A DNA stretch of 64,000 nucleotides. It comes from Eubacterium coprostanoligenes. GTDB taxonomy: Bacteria > Bacillota > Clostridia > Oscillospirales > Acutalibacteraceae. A program made the translations under genes and the position numbers. This document shows positions 7,984 through 16,787 of the stretch, piece after piece. The notes beneath the pieces were generated by a model. The model was not told where the DNA came from. It did no database searches and worked only from the letters and a program-made list of their open reading frames with translations. The number at the start of each line of letters is the position of its first letter. The stretch's first letter is position 1. Where the stretch lies: assembly GCF_900167205.1 (NCBI RefSeq), contig NZ_FUWW01000004.1, positions 1 to 64,000 on the forward strand, given 5' to 3'.

Positions 7984-9390
7984 TTATTCGTTAGTTTCTG
8001 CTTCGCTTGCACGCTTTGTAACGATGTGGTCGTGCACTTGGTCGGCAAGGTCGCCGTGGAGTTTAAATTTTGCAGTGAACACAATGAGCGAAATCAAGAT
8101 GAGTACAGGAGGAACAGCAAAGCAGATGATGCCGATTCCTGTTTTTGTTGTGTCATTGATTTGCTTTGTTGCAGAGGTGATTTGTTCGTTGTAGTTCATC
8201 GCTGCCAAACCGCCAAACAAAACGAGAGTTTGAATGGTGTATGCCATTTTCTGTAAAAATCCCTTCATAGAAAATGTGATTGATTCGTTTCTTTCTGCGT
8301 TTTTGAACTCGCCGTAGTCAACAATGTCTGCAAGGAATACTGTCTGTCCAACAAACATTGCAGCAATACCTGTTGACGAAATAATGTATGCAATGTCGAG
8401 TGCGATAGTCATCTTGAGAACAGGACCAAAGATGTACATCAAAACGTAACCAACGATTGTGGCAATGAGTGAAATTTGATAGATAACCTTTTTGTTGAAC
8501 CATTTTGAAAGAATCGGAATAACCAAAAGACCGAGAACAGAACCGACTGCACCGATTGTCTGGAACAATGATTGTGCCTTTGGATTTCCGAGTACATCTG
8601 TAAAGTAGTAAACAGCAGTTCCCGATGTCAAATACCAGCCGGCATTTGAAAGCATAGCGAATATCATAAATACAACAAGCTGGTCGTTGCTTTTGATAAC
8701 AGAAAAGATTTTTTTGAATGAGAATTTTGTCTTTTCGCCGTAAACAACATTCTTTTCTTTTGTGTTGAATACGCAGATAGCAGAGAACAATACAAGCATA
8801 ATTGCAAGAATTCCTGCCCATCTTGAAAATCCTGTTGCACTGTAACCCTTGTCGGTCTTAATACCTGTTGAGAGCAAAGGCAAAATGATAGGAGAAGCAA
8901 CTGTTACAATACCTTGACCTAAGCCGGAGAAAGTTCTTGCAACTGTTGAAACAAGGTTTCTGTCTTTAGGGTCAGATGTGAAACTCGGAATCATACTCCA
9001 ATACGGAATATCAGCCATTGTGTTGGTCATACCCCAAAGCACATACATAATACCGATGTAAACATAAAGTGCAGTTCCGCTCAATCCGAATTTTGTGAAC
9101 AATAAGAACAAAACAACTGCGTTAGACATAGCGCCTATCAAAATCCACGGTCTGTATTTGCCGTGTTTTGTGCGGGTGTTGTCAACGATTGTGCCCATCA
9201 TAGGGTCGTTGATACCGTCCCAAATTCTTGCAAGTGGGGTCAGAAGCAACAAGAATCCCTCTTTAAGCCCCAAAACACTTGACAAATAGTAACTTAGGAA
9301 TGAATAAAACATACCGTAGCTTAGATCAAGACCTATTGCACCTACGCCAAAGCCGATTTTTTCACCCCAGGTGGTTTTTCTTTCTTCCAT
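7984..9390 (-). CDS. GPH family sugar:cation symporter (MFS superfamily)
   Basis: The protein is about 468 aa with twelve predicted membrane segments. The N-terminus (KTTWGEKIGFGVGAIGLDLS) and the motif RIWDGINDPMMG, followed by TKHGKYRPWILIG, are hallmarks of the glycoside-pentoside-hexuronide:cation symporters (MelB/XynP/UidB type). These import oligosaccharides or glycosides with Na+ or H+. The substrate cannot be told, because no glycosidase or regulator sits beside it. I prefer the ATG whose first base is 9390, since GGTGAT lies 4 nt before it; an in-frame ATG at 9402 would add four residues. It is monocistronic, with its own promoter and terminator. Confidence 0.92.
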   Translation of the reverse strand: MEERKTTWGEKIGFGVGAIGLDLSYGMFYSFLSYYLSSVLGLKEGFLLLLTPLARIWDGINDPMMGTIVDNTRTKHGKYRPWILIGAMSNAVVLFLLFTKFGLSGTALYVYIGIMYVLWGMTNTMADIPYWSMIPSFTSDPKDRNLVSTVARTFSGLGQGIVTVASPIILPLLSTGIKTDKGYSATGFSRWAGILAIMLVLFSAICVFNTKEKNVVYGEKTKFSFKKIFSVIKSNDQLVVFMIFAMLSNAGWYLTSGTAVYYFTDVLGNPKAQSLFQTIGAVGSVLGLLVIPILSKWFNKKVIYQISLIATIVGYVLMYIFGPVLKMTIALDIAYIISSTGIAAMFVGQTVFLADIVDYGEFKNAERNESITFSMKGFLQKMAYTIQTLVLFGGLAAMNYNEQITSATKQINDTTKTGIGIICFAVPPVLILISLIVFTAKFKLHGDLADQVHDHIVTKRASEAETNE

Positions 9391-9429
9391 ACAAATCACC
9401 ATAGCTTTCTTTAATAGTAGAATAAAAAC

Positions 9430-9458
9430 ATTATAACATATAAAAGATGCTTTGGCAA
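9430..9458 (-). promoter_or_regulatory. Promoter of the GPH symporter gene
   Basis: On the minus strand TTGCCA (plus 9453-9458), a 17-nt spacer and TATAAT (plus 9430-9435) are seen about 40 nt before the start codon. Confidence 0.7.
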
Positions 9459-9559
9459 TTTGAAATATTGTAAAAAACTATTAAATTGTAAAAAAATATC
9501 TGCAAAATTATGGTTATTTTATCAGCAGAAAATAAATTTGGATTTATAGAAAAATACTC

Positions 9560-9588
9560 TTGACTTAGTCGTGAGATATTATTATAAT
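9560..9588 (+). promoter_or_regulatory. Promoter of the dcw cluster (mraZ promoter)
   Basis: TTGACT (9560-9565), a 17-nt spacer and TATAAT (9583-9588) form a near-consensus sigma-A promoter about 110 nt before mraZ. Confidence 0.85.
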
Positions 9589-9594
9589 GTAAAT

Positions 9595-9666
9595 AAAGTG
9601 GGGTGCAACCCCATAAAGTGTATTTTCAAAACACTTTTATCCCTAATTTTAAAGAATTTGTGGGGA
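9595..9666 (+). promoter_or_regulatory. Possible MraZ operator / 5' leader of mraZ
   Basis: Just downstream of the -10 box the leader contains AAAGTGGGG (9595-9603), AAAGTGT (9615-9621) and TTGTGGGGAAC (from 9657). It also holds a small inverted repeat GGGGTGCAACCCC (9600-9612). MraZ autoregulates dcw clusters through direct repeats with a TGGG or AAAGTGG core, so these are candidate sites. The assignment is inferred from core similarity only, and the spacing is not the textbook 10 bp. Confidence 0.35.
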
Positions 9667-9698
9667 ACACAACCGATTTTTCGAGAGGAGGAAGCAAA

Positions 9699-10148
9699 AT
9701 GGATAACTATTTGTATGGCTATCGTGTGCATAAGCTTGATGCAAAAAGCCGTATTGCTATTCCTTCTCATATGCGTTCCCGCCTCGGCGAAGAATTTGTT
9801 GCATCTCTCGGACTCGGTGATTTCATTTCGCTTTATCCGCAAGATCAGTGGGAAGAACTTTTGAACAATGTTCAAAACAGCAAACTCCCGACTGAAAAGA
9901 AGAAAAAGATTTCTATGTATCTTGTATCATCGGCAGATAAGGTGAATCTTGATTCGCAGGGCAGACTTCTCATCAGCGAACGCCTTAAGGACAAGGTTGC
10001 TCTTGCGGGTGAAAAAGAAGCGGTTGTTTTCGGTAACATCAACCATATTGAAATTTGGAACAAAGCCAAATTTGAAGATCAGGTTGCTTCTATCAGCAAG
10101 GAAGAAGTTATCGACATTATGGACGAGCTCAACGGTATAGGTATCTGA
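9699..10148 (+). CDS. mraZ: MraZ transcriptional regulator of the division/cell-wall cluster
   Basis: The 149-aa protein carries two MraZ/SpoVT-AbrB-like repeats. The first has the motif HKLDAKSRIAIPSHMR (about residues 9-24), the second VNLDSQGRLLISERLKDK (about 84-101). The DxxxR pattern in each is the DNA-binding signature. MraZ forms ring oligomers and binds its own operon leader. The ATG at 9699 is chosen because GAGAGGAGGAAG lies just before it and the homology starts there; the frame stays open about 96 nt upstream without a plausible ribosome binding site. rsmH starts 1 nt after its stop. Confidence 0.96.
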   Translation: MDNYLYGYRVHKLDAKSRIAIPSHMRSRLGEEFVASLGLGDFISLYPQDQWEELLNNVQNSKLPTEKKKKISMYLVSSADKVNLDSQGRLLISERLKDKVALAGEKEAVVFGNINHIEIWNKAKFEDQVASISKEEVIDIMDELNGIGI

Positions 10149-10149
10149 T

Positions 10150-11064
10150 ATGGAATTTGTACACAAGAGCGTTTTGTTTGACGAATCTATTGATTCGCTC
10201 AATATTGACAGCACAAAAACAATAGTTGACGGTACGGCAGGCGGTGGCGGACATTCAAAAGCCATTGCACAAAAAGCCGGCAGACTCATTGCGATTGACC
10301 AAGATCCCGATGCGATCAAGGTCCTTCACGAGCGTCTGGATGATTTGGGGAATGTCACTATTGTTCAAAACAACTTTTCTAATGTGGATCAAGTTTTGAA
10401 GGAGCTAAATGTGGCATCTATTGATGGAATGCTGCTTGATTTGGGAGTAAGCTCCTTCCAGCTTGATACAGCAGACAGAGGATTTTCGTATCACAAGGAT
10501 GCACCGCTTGATATGCGTATGAGCAAATCGGGTATGAGTGCCAAGGATGTGGTGAATACCTACGGAGAGGAAGAACTTGCCAACATTCTTTTTAGATACG
10601 GAGAAGAAAAGTTCTCTCGCAGAATCGCAAAAAACATTGTCCTTTTCAGACAGGACAAGCCGATTGAAACAACGGGCGAACTTGTGGATATTATCAAAGC
10701 ATCGTATCCAAAAGCAAAAATGCGTGATTCTCATCCGGCAAGAAAGACATTTCAGGCATTGAGAATTGAGGTTAATGCCGAACTTGATGTCCTCGACAAA
10801 ACGCTTGACAAAGCGCTTGATTGTTTGGCTCCGGGTGGCAGAATTTCGGTTATAACATTCCATTCGCTTGAGGACAGAATAGTTAAAGAAAAATTCAACA
10901 AATGGGTGAATCCTTGTACTTGCCCAAAAGAATTTCCTGTTTGTGTTTGTGGCAATAAACCGCTCGGCAAACTTGTGTTCAAGTCAAAAGCACCGACAGA
11001 GGCAGAACTTGAAGAAAATCCAAGAGCAAGGTCGTCAAGACTTCGTTGCTTTGAAAAGTATTAA
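10150..11064 (+). CDS. rsmH: 16S rRNA m4C1402 methyltransferase RsmH
   Basis: The 304-aa protein has the RsmH/MraW start (FVHKSVLFDESIDSL), the SAM-binding loop DGTAGGGGHSKAIAQ, the segment LDLGVSSFQLDTADRGFSY, and the C-terminal ISFHSLEDR-like motif (VITFHSLEDRIVKEKF). It methylates N4 of C1402 in 16S rRNA. The Cys-rich stretch CTCPKEFPVCVCG near residue 260 is normal for the family. It follows mraZ with a 1-nt gap, the conserved dcw arrangement. Confidence 0.97.
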   Translation: MEFVHKSVLFDESIDSLNIDSTKTIVDGTAGGGGHSKAIAQKAGRLIAIDQDPDAIKVLHERLDDLGNVTIVQNNFSNVDQVLKELNVASIDGMLLDLGVSSFQLDTADRGFSYHKDAPLDMRMSKSGMSAKDVVNTYGEEELANILFRYGEEKFSRRIAKNIVLFRQDKPIETTGELVDIIKASYPKAKMRDSHPARKTFQALRIEVNAELDVLDKTLDKALDCLAPGGRISVITFHSLEDRIVKEKFNKWVNPCTCPKEFPVCVCGNKPLGKLVFKSKAPTEAELEENPRARSSRLRCFEKY

Positions 11065-11106
11065 TTATAATTATTAATTACATTATATATTGTGGAGGTG
11101 AATATA

Positions 11107-11649
11107 GTGACAAATGCAAATGATTTTCGCAGATATTCGTATCAAAATGACACAGCTTATATGATTAGCGGATTCAATCTTTCTCGTTCTTCTACTGCTC
11201 CAAAGCATAGAGAAGAGGATTATCCTGAAGAACAAAGAGGACTTCGAGTTCGTGAAAACGATAGCGTAAAAGCATCAACTCAAATCAAGCACGAACAGGC
11301 TTTGTGCACAAAAAGAGCAATTGCACTTCTTGTTGTTGCTGCTATGATAATCGGCTTTGTTGGCTTAACTATATATTCATTTGCCGTAAAAAATGAATTG
11401 ACACGAGAAATATCGTCTGTTAAAACAAATATTTCAAATGCTCAAAGCGAAAATATCAGCTTGCAGAGCGAACTTGACACTATGGTTTCAATCAGTATGA
11501 TTGATGATTATGCAGTTAACAAACTTCATATGACAAAGATGAAATCCAATCAAATTCAATATATGGATGTAAAACAGTTTAAACAAAACTATATTAAAGA
11601 GATAAATCAAAACAAAACTCTTGCCGAGAGGCAGTTGAGTAATAAATAA
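11107..11649 (+). CDS. ftsL: FtsL-like septum protein
   Basis: The 180-aa protein is recognised mainly by position and architecture. A cytoplasmic N-terminal half rich in charge is followed by one membrane span (about residues 76-98, LLVVAAMIIGFVGLTIYSF) and an extracytoplasmic coiled-coil segment (LTREISSVKTNISNAQSENISLQSELD), ending with the IDDYAVNKLHM pattern seen at the end of FtsL/DivIC coils. FtsL with DivIB and DivIC activates the septal FtsW-PBP pair. The GTG at 11107 has GGAGGTG ideally placed; a GTG at 11092 lies ahead of that site. The N-terminal region is longer than in Bacillus FtsL. Confidence 0.75.
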   Translation: MTNANDFRRYSYQNDTAYMISGFNLSRSSTAPKHREEDYPEEQRGLRVRENDSVKASTQIKHEQALCTKRAIALLVVAAMIIGFVGLTIYSFAVKNELTREISSVKTNISNAQSENISLQSELDTMVSISMIDDYAVNKLHMTKMKSNQIQYMDVKQFKQNYIKEINQNKTLAERQLSNK

Positions 11650-11670
11650 AATTATACAGCGTACTATATA

Positions 11671-11731
11671 AGAGAGTCGGAAATTTTCCTACTCTCTAAA
11701 ATGCTTTTTTATAGGCGTGCAAAAATGCACG
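11671..11731 (+). promoter_or_regulatory. Two tandem hairpins in the ftsL-PBP gap
   Basis: An imperfect stem AGAGAGT/ACTCTCT (11671-11697), extended inward by GGAA/TTCC, is followed 9 nt on by CTTTTTT and then a perfect CGTGCA/TGCACG hairpin (11716-11731). The first resembles a weak terminator, so it could tune read-through into the PBP gene. This is a structural observation only. Confidence 0.4.
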
Positions 11732-11758
11732 AATTTTGATGACAACGAGGTGATGACA

Positions 11759-13972
11759 ATGGCAACCGATTTTAAAAAGCAAGGTTTAAAGCGAATTACA
11801 ATATTGGCTGTTGTTATCGCTTTCCTTTTTTCGCTTGACGCATTCAGGGTGTTTTATATTTCAACCGTTAAAGGTGACGAGTACTCTGCAAAGGCGGAAA
11901 GTCAGCAACTTTCAGACTCCGAAATTCCGGCAAAGCGTGGCTCGATTTATGACAGCGACGGCAATGTTCTTGCTCAATCTGCAACAACTTGGGACATTTT
12001 CCTTGATTCAAAGAACATAACCAATAAAAGCAGAGATAAGGTCGTAAACGGTCTTGCAAAAATCTTGAAACTTGATGATGAGGGCAAGGCGGAACTTTTG
12101 AAAAAAAGCAAAAAAGACACCCATTATGTTATAATTGCCGAGCAAGTTGAAAATGATATAAAGGAAGAAATTACTGCTTTCAAAATCAAAAACAAGTTTT
12201 CGAATATGATAGGCACGGAGCAAAACACAAAACGCTATTATCCGTATGGCGAATTTGCTTCAAATGTTCTTGGCTTTACAGGTGAAGATAATCAGGGGCT
12301 TTATGGATTGGAGTATTATTACGAAGATGAGCTTAGAGGAACAAACGGCAGAATTATTACCGTAAAAGACGCTCAAAAGCACAATCTTCCAACGGATTAC
12401 GAAACTTCAATTGACGCAGTAGACGGCAATTCTCTTGTGCTTACTCTCAACCAAAATGTTCAGTACACACTTGAAAAAAATCTTTCCGCAACAATGAATG
12501 AGTATAAGGCAAAGGGTGCTTACGGTGTTGTTATGAATTGCAAAACAGGCGGTGTGCTTGCTATGGCTTCACTTCCTGATTATGACTGCAACGAGCCGTA
12601 TAAACTTACATATTCAAAAAATATCAAGGCTATTGAAAAAATCACTGATGAAGATGAAAAAATCGCCGCAAAATCAGAGGCTATTCAAAATCAGTGGAAC
12701 AATTTTGTAACATCAAGTACATATGAGCCGGGTTCGGTTTTCAAAACCTTTATTGCCGCAGCGGCACTTGAGGAAAATATAGTTAATCTCAACACAACTT
12801 ATACCTGCACAGGCTCAATCCGTGTAAAGGATTATGTTATGAGATGTCACTATCATCCGGGACACGGCACAGAAACTTTTACTCAAGGACTTGAAAATTC
12901 GTGTAACCCGTTCTTCATCACAGTCGGTCAAAAACTCGGTGTGCACAATTATTTCAAATATTTTGAAGCATTTGGATTCACACAAAAAACAGGAATTGAC
13001 CTTCCGGGTGAAGCCGGTTCACAGTATTATAAAGAAAATCAATACGGACTTGTTGAGCTTTCATCTGCTTCATTTGGTCAGTCAAACAGCTTGACACCTA
13101 TCCAGCTTTGCACAGGTCTTTGTGCAATTGCAAACGGCGGAAAACTTTTGAAGCCGTATGTTGTTGACCATGTTGTTGACGCAAACGGTAATACGGTCAA
13201 GAAAACTCAACCGACCGAAATCAGACGAGTTATCAGCGAGGACACCTCAAAAAAAGTAAGAGGTATGATGAAATCTGTTGTTGACAACGGTACGGGTAAA
13301 AACGGTTATGTTGCCGGCTTTCGTGTCGGAGGCAAAACAGGTACATCAACAAAACTTGCAGAGTCAACAAACGACAAGACAAAGTACATTGTTTCGTTTG
13401 CTGCGATTGCTCCGTCGGACGATCCGCAAGTTGCAATGATTATCATTATGGATGAGCCGAATCAGGACTTGGGCGGTGGTGCTCTTTGTGCTCCGATTGC
13501 AGCACAGGTTGTAGAAACTTGTATGCAGGAGATGAACATTGAGCCTGAATATGACGAAAAGGAAAGCAAAAACCTTTCTGTCTATACACCTAATGTAATC
13601 GGCAAATCGGTTGGCGAAGCAAAGTCTGTACTTGGTTCAAAGAACCTAAAATGCAAGGTTATCGGTGACGGTAAAAAGGTTGTTCGTCAATCACCTGCAT
13701 CATCGTCAACTATTCCGACAAACGGCACGGTTGTTCTTTATACAACAAAGGAAGAAAAGAAAACCGTAACTGTTCCTGATTTCTCGGGACTTACAATTAG
13801 CGAGGCAAACGCTCTTGCAAGTGAAAATAGTTTGAATATTGAAATAAGCGGTATTAACTTGTCGGCATCAAATGTTGTTGCTTATCGTCAATCGACCGAA
13901 AAGGGCGCAACCGTTTCTGCCGGAACAGTAATAACCGTATCGTTTAAGAATACAAATTCAGTTCTCGACTGA
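11759..13972 (+). CDS. ftsI: Septal class B penicillin-binding protein with PASTA domains (FtsI/PBP2x/SpoVD type)
   Basis: The 737-aa protein has one N-terminal membrane anchor, a PBP dimer domain (from about SEIPAKRGSIYDSDG) and a transpeptidase domain. Its catalytic motifs are SVFK (Ser326), SCN (Ser381) and KTGT (Lys526). Two C-terminal PASTA domains begin near YTPNVIGKSV and VTVPDFSGLT. It crosslinks septal peptidoglycan with FtsW as partner. I take the ATG at 11759, with GAGGTGAT ending 4 nt before it; an ATG two codons earlier overlaps that site. Whether it is the vegetative FtsI or the sporulation paralogue SpoVD cannot be settled, but its place in dcw favours the division role. Confidence 0.93.
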   Translation: MATDFKKQGLKRITILAVVIAFLFSLDAFRVFYISTVKGDEYSAKAESQQLSDSEIPAKRGSIYDSDGNVLAQSATTWDIFLDSKNITNKSRDKVVNGLAKILKLDDEGKAELLKKSKKDTHYVIIAEQVENDIKEEITAFKIKNKFSNMIGTEQNTKRYYPYGEFASNVLGFTGEDNQGLYGLEYYYEDELRGTNGRIITVKDAQKHNLPTDYETSIDAVDGNSLVLTLNQNVQYTLEKNLSATMNEYKAKGAYGVVMNCKTGGVLAMASLPDYDCNEPYKLTYSKNIKAIEKITDEDEKIAAKSEAIQNQWNNFVTSSTYEPGSVFKTFIAAAALEENIVNLNTTYTCTGSIRVKDYVMRCHYHPGHGTETFTQGLENSCNPFFITVGQKLGVHNYFKYFEAFGFTQKTGIDLPGEAGSQYYKENQYGLVELSSASFGQSNSLTPIQLCTGLCAIANGGKLLKPYVVDHVVDANGNTVKKTQPTEIRRVISEDTSKKVRGMMKSVVDNGTGKNGYVAGFRVGGKTGTSTKLAESTNDKTKYIVSFAAIAPSDDPQVAMIIIMDEPNQDLGGGALCAPIAAQVVETCMQEMNIEPEYDEKESKNLSVYTPNVIGKSVGEAKSVLGSKNLKCKVIGDGKKVVRQSPASSSTIPTNGTVVLYTTKEEKKTVTVPDFSGLTISEANALASENSLNIEISGINLSASNVVAYRQSTEKGATVSAGTVITVSFKNTNSVLD

Positions 13973-13992
13973 TAATATATAGGAGTGGAAAA

Positions 13993-15432
13993 ATGAAACT
14001 TTCACAGGTTTTAAAAGATGTAAAGGTAAAAAATGAATATAAAGATGTTGAGATTAAGGACATAACAGCCGATTCTCGTCAAGTAGAGGAAGGCTACCTC
14101 TTTGTCTGCATCAAGGGTGCTTCATTTGACGGCCATTCTGTTGCAGAAGAAATGCTCCAAAAGGGTGCGGCTGCCGTTGTGTGCGAGCACGATTTGGGAC
14201 TTGAAAATCAAGTTATTGTTGAAGATACCCGTATGGCATATTCACCGATTTGTGCTGCATTTTTCGGTAATCCTGCCGATAGCCTCAAACTCATTGGTCT
14301 AACAGGCACAAACGGCAAAACCACAACAACATTTTTGATTAAGCAAATTCTTGAAAATGTCGGCAAAAAATGCGGACTTATCGGCACTGTTCAAAATATG
14401 GTCGGCAGTGAAATTTATCCTGCTCATTACACCACACCTGACCCATATGAACTTCAGTCACTTTTCAGAAAAATGGTTGATGCAAGCTGTGAATTTTGCA
14501 TTATGGAAGTTTCGTCACAGGCTCTTGCACAGGGCAGAGTTGAGGGAATACACTTCTATATCGGTGCATTCACCAATCTCACACAAGACCATCTTGATTA
14601 TCACAAAACTTGGGAAAACTATTTTGAAGCAAAGAAGCTTTTGTTCAAGGCTTGCGATATTGCCGTAACAAATGTTGATGATGAGTACGGACTCAAAATC
14701 GTTGACGGTTGCGGTTGCAAGGTTGTAACCTATGGCGTTGACAATATGAAGGCAGACTACACTGCAAGAAATGTTCGTTTTTCATCAGAGGGCGTAAAAT
14801 ATGACCTCATCGGTGAAAAAATCGGCAGAGTAAACTGTCCTATTCCGGGAAGATTCAGTGTGTATAACTCACTTTGTGCAACTTCTGTGGCACTCACACT
14901 CGGAGTTGATTTTACAGATGTGCTTGAAGCAATCAGCAAATCAAACGGAGTAAAGGGCAGAATTGAGGTTGTGCCAACTCCAAATCAGGATTATACTGTT
15001 ATTATTGACTATGCTCATTCTCCCGACGGACTTGAAAATATCATTTCATCCTTAAAGGAAATTGCAAAGGGCAGGGTTGTCACAGTATTTGGCTGTGGCG
15101 GTGACAGAGATAAAACAAAGCGACCAAAGATGGGCAAAATCGCAGCTGATTTGTCTGATTTCTGCGTTGTAACTTCCGATAACCCAAGAAGCGAAAATCC
15201 AAGCGACATTATCAAGGATATTCTTGAGGGAATGAAGGACAGCAAAACTCCTTATAAGGTTGTTGAAAACAGAAAAGAAGCTATTGCGTGGGCAATGAAA
15301 AATGCAAAAAAGGACGATATTATTCTCCTTGCAGGCAAAGGACACGAAACCTATCAAATTCTCCCAACGGGCACAATTCATTTTGATGAGAGAGAAGCTG
15401 TTGCAGAGGTTTTAGAGGAACTTAATAAATAA
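13993..15432 (+). CDS. murE: UDP-MurNAc-tripeptide synthetase, meso-diaminopimelate type
   Basis: The 479-aa Mur ligase has the ATP loop GLTGTNGKTTTTFLI (about residue 105), the carbamoylated-Lys/His region, and the C-terminal substrate motif DNPRSENP. DNPR is the signature of meso-A2pm-adding MurE; Lys-adding enzymes differ here. It adds the third stem-peptide residue to UDP-MurNAc-L-Ala-D-Glu in the cytoplasm. GGAGTGG precedes the ATG. Its stop overlaps the murF start by one base (TAATG), indicating coupled translation. Confidence 0.97.
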   Translation: MKLSQVLKDVKVKNEYKDVEIKDITADSRQVEEGYLFVCIKGASFDGHSVAEEMLQKGAAAVVCEHDLGLENQVIVEDTRMAYSPICAAFFGNPADSLKLIGLTGTNGKTTTTFLIKQILENVGKKCGLIGTVQNMVGSEIYPAHYTTPDPYELQSLFRKMVDASCEFCIMEVSSQALAQGRVEGIHFYIGAFTNLTQDHLDYHKTWENYFEAKKLLFKACDIAVTNVDDEYGLKIVDGCGCKVVTYGVDNMKADYTARNVRFSSEGVKYDLIGEKIGRVNCPIPGRFSVYNSLCATSVALTLGVDFTDVLEAISKSNGVKGRIEVVPTPNQDYTVIIDYAHSPDGLENIISSLKEIAKGRVVTVFGCGGDRDKTKRPKMGKIAADLSDFCVVTSDNPRSENPSDIIKDILEGMKDSKTPYKVVENRKEAIAWAMKNAKKDDIILLAGKGHETYQILPTGTIHFDEREAVAEVLEELNK

Positions 15433-16787
15433 TGGAAAAATTAAAATTATCAGAAATTGCACCGTATTTGGGTGCAACATATAACGAAGATGCCGAGTTT
15501 GATTCGGTTTGCATAGACACAAGAAAAATCACAAAGGGATGCTTGTTCATTTGTATTAAGGGCGAACGCTTTGACGCTCATCAATTCGCAGACGAGGCAC
15601 TTTCACTCGGAGCATCTGCCGTGATGATTCATTCCGACATTGAGCCAAACGGTGCATATATCAAGGTTGACGACACTGCAAAGGCTATGCTTCGTCTTTC
15701 AGGTTATTATCGTTCAAAGTTTGACATTCCTGTAATCGGTCTGACAGGCTCGGTTGGCAAAACAACAACAAAGGAGTTCACTCATCTTGTTGTGTCGGCA
15801 AAGTATAATGCAATCAAGACTCTTGGAAATCTCAATAACGAAATCGGTGTACCTCAAATGTTGTTTCAAATCGACAACAGCACAGAGGCAGCTGTTATTG
15901 AAATGGGTATGAACCACTTTGGCGAAATTTCTCGTCTTGTCAATGAGGTTAAGCCGACAATAGGTCTTATTACAAATATCGGTGTTTCGCATATTGAAAA
16001 TCTCGGTTCTCGTGAGGGAATTCTCAAGGCAAAACTTGAGCTTTGCGAGGGACTTGCAGAGGGTGCGCCACTCATTTTGAACGGCGACAATGATATGCTC
16101 CAAACCGTTAAGGATGAACACCACAAGGTTGTTTTTTACGGAATTGAAAACGGTGAATTTAAGGCAGAAAACATTGTTGAAGCTGATAATTCCACCTCAT
16201 TTGATGTTGCATATTATGGCAAAAAACAGCATATAACTATCCCGACAATCGGCATACACAATGTATACAATGCTCTTGCGGCGTTTGTTGTTGGCTATTT
16301 CTTGCATATTGACCCACAGTTGTCAGCAGATGCACTTGCAGATTATGTGCCTGCCGGTATGCGTCAAAAAGTAGTTGATGTTGACGGTATCACATCAATT
16401 GAGGATTGCTACAACGCTTCGCCTGATTCAATGCGTGCCGCACTTAAAACATTAAGCGACATTAAGGGCAACAAAAAAATTGCTGTTTTGGGCGATATGC
16501 TTGAACTCGGCGATTATGCAAAAACTGCCCACACAGAAGTTGGCAATGCAGTTGCAGAAAACAAAATTGAGTATCTTCTTGCTTACGGCAATGATGCAAA
16601 GTTTTATGTTGACGGCGCAAAGCAAGGCGGAGTGAAAAACGCATTTTTGTTTGATGACAAAGAAAAATTGTCCGAAATGCTTTTGAATATTGCGTCAAAA
16701 GGTGACGCAGTTTTGTTCAAAGGCTCACGAGGTATGAAACTCGAGGATGTTATAAATACTGTATATAAAGGATGGAGAAAACAATGA
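15432..16787 (+). CDS. murF: UDP-MurNAc-tripeptide:D-Ala-D-Ala ligase
   Basis: The 451-aa protein has the Mur ligase layout with the P-loop GLTGSVGKTTTKEF (about residue 100), the EMGMNHFGEISRL segment, and the DCYNASPDSM motif of MurF. It joins D-Ala-D-Ala to the UDP-MurNAc-tripeptide. Its start overlaps the murE stop (TAATG) and its end overlaps the mraY start (ATGA), so murE-murF-mraY are translationally coupled. No separate ribosome binding site is evident, consistent with coupling. Confidence 0.96.
   Translation: MEKLKLSEIAPYLGATYNEDAEFDSVCIDTRKITKGCLFICIKGERFDAHQFADEALSLGASAVMIHSDIEPNGAYIKVDDTAKAMLRLSGYYRSKFDIPVIGLTGSVGKTTTKEFTHLVVSAKYNAIKTLGNLNNEIGVPQMLFQIDNSTEAAVIEMGMNHFGEISRLVNEVKPTIGLITNIGVSHIENLGSREGILKAKLELCEGLAEGAPLILNGDNDMLQTVKDEHHKVVFYGIENGEFKAENIVEADNSTSFDVAYYGKKQHITIPTIGIHNVYNALAAFVVGYFLHIDPQLSADALADYVPAGMRQKVVDVDGITSIEDCYNASPDSMRAALKTLSDIKGNKKIAVLGDMLELGDYAKTAHTEVGNAVAENKIEYLLAYGNDAKFYVDGAKQGGVKNAFLFDDKEKLSEMLLNIASKGDAVLFKGSRGMKLEDVINTVYKGWRKQ

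Noticed and set aside
9603-9698. Upstream extension of mraZ by 32 codons
   Set aside because: The extension crosses the candidate operator region and lacks a ribosome binding site, while the ATG at 9699 has a strong one and matches MraZ homology.
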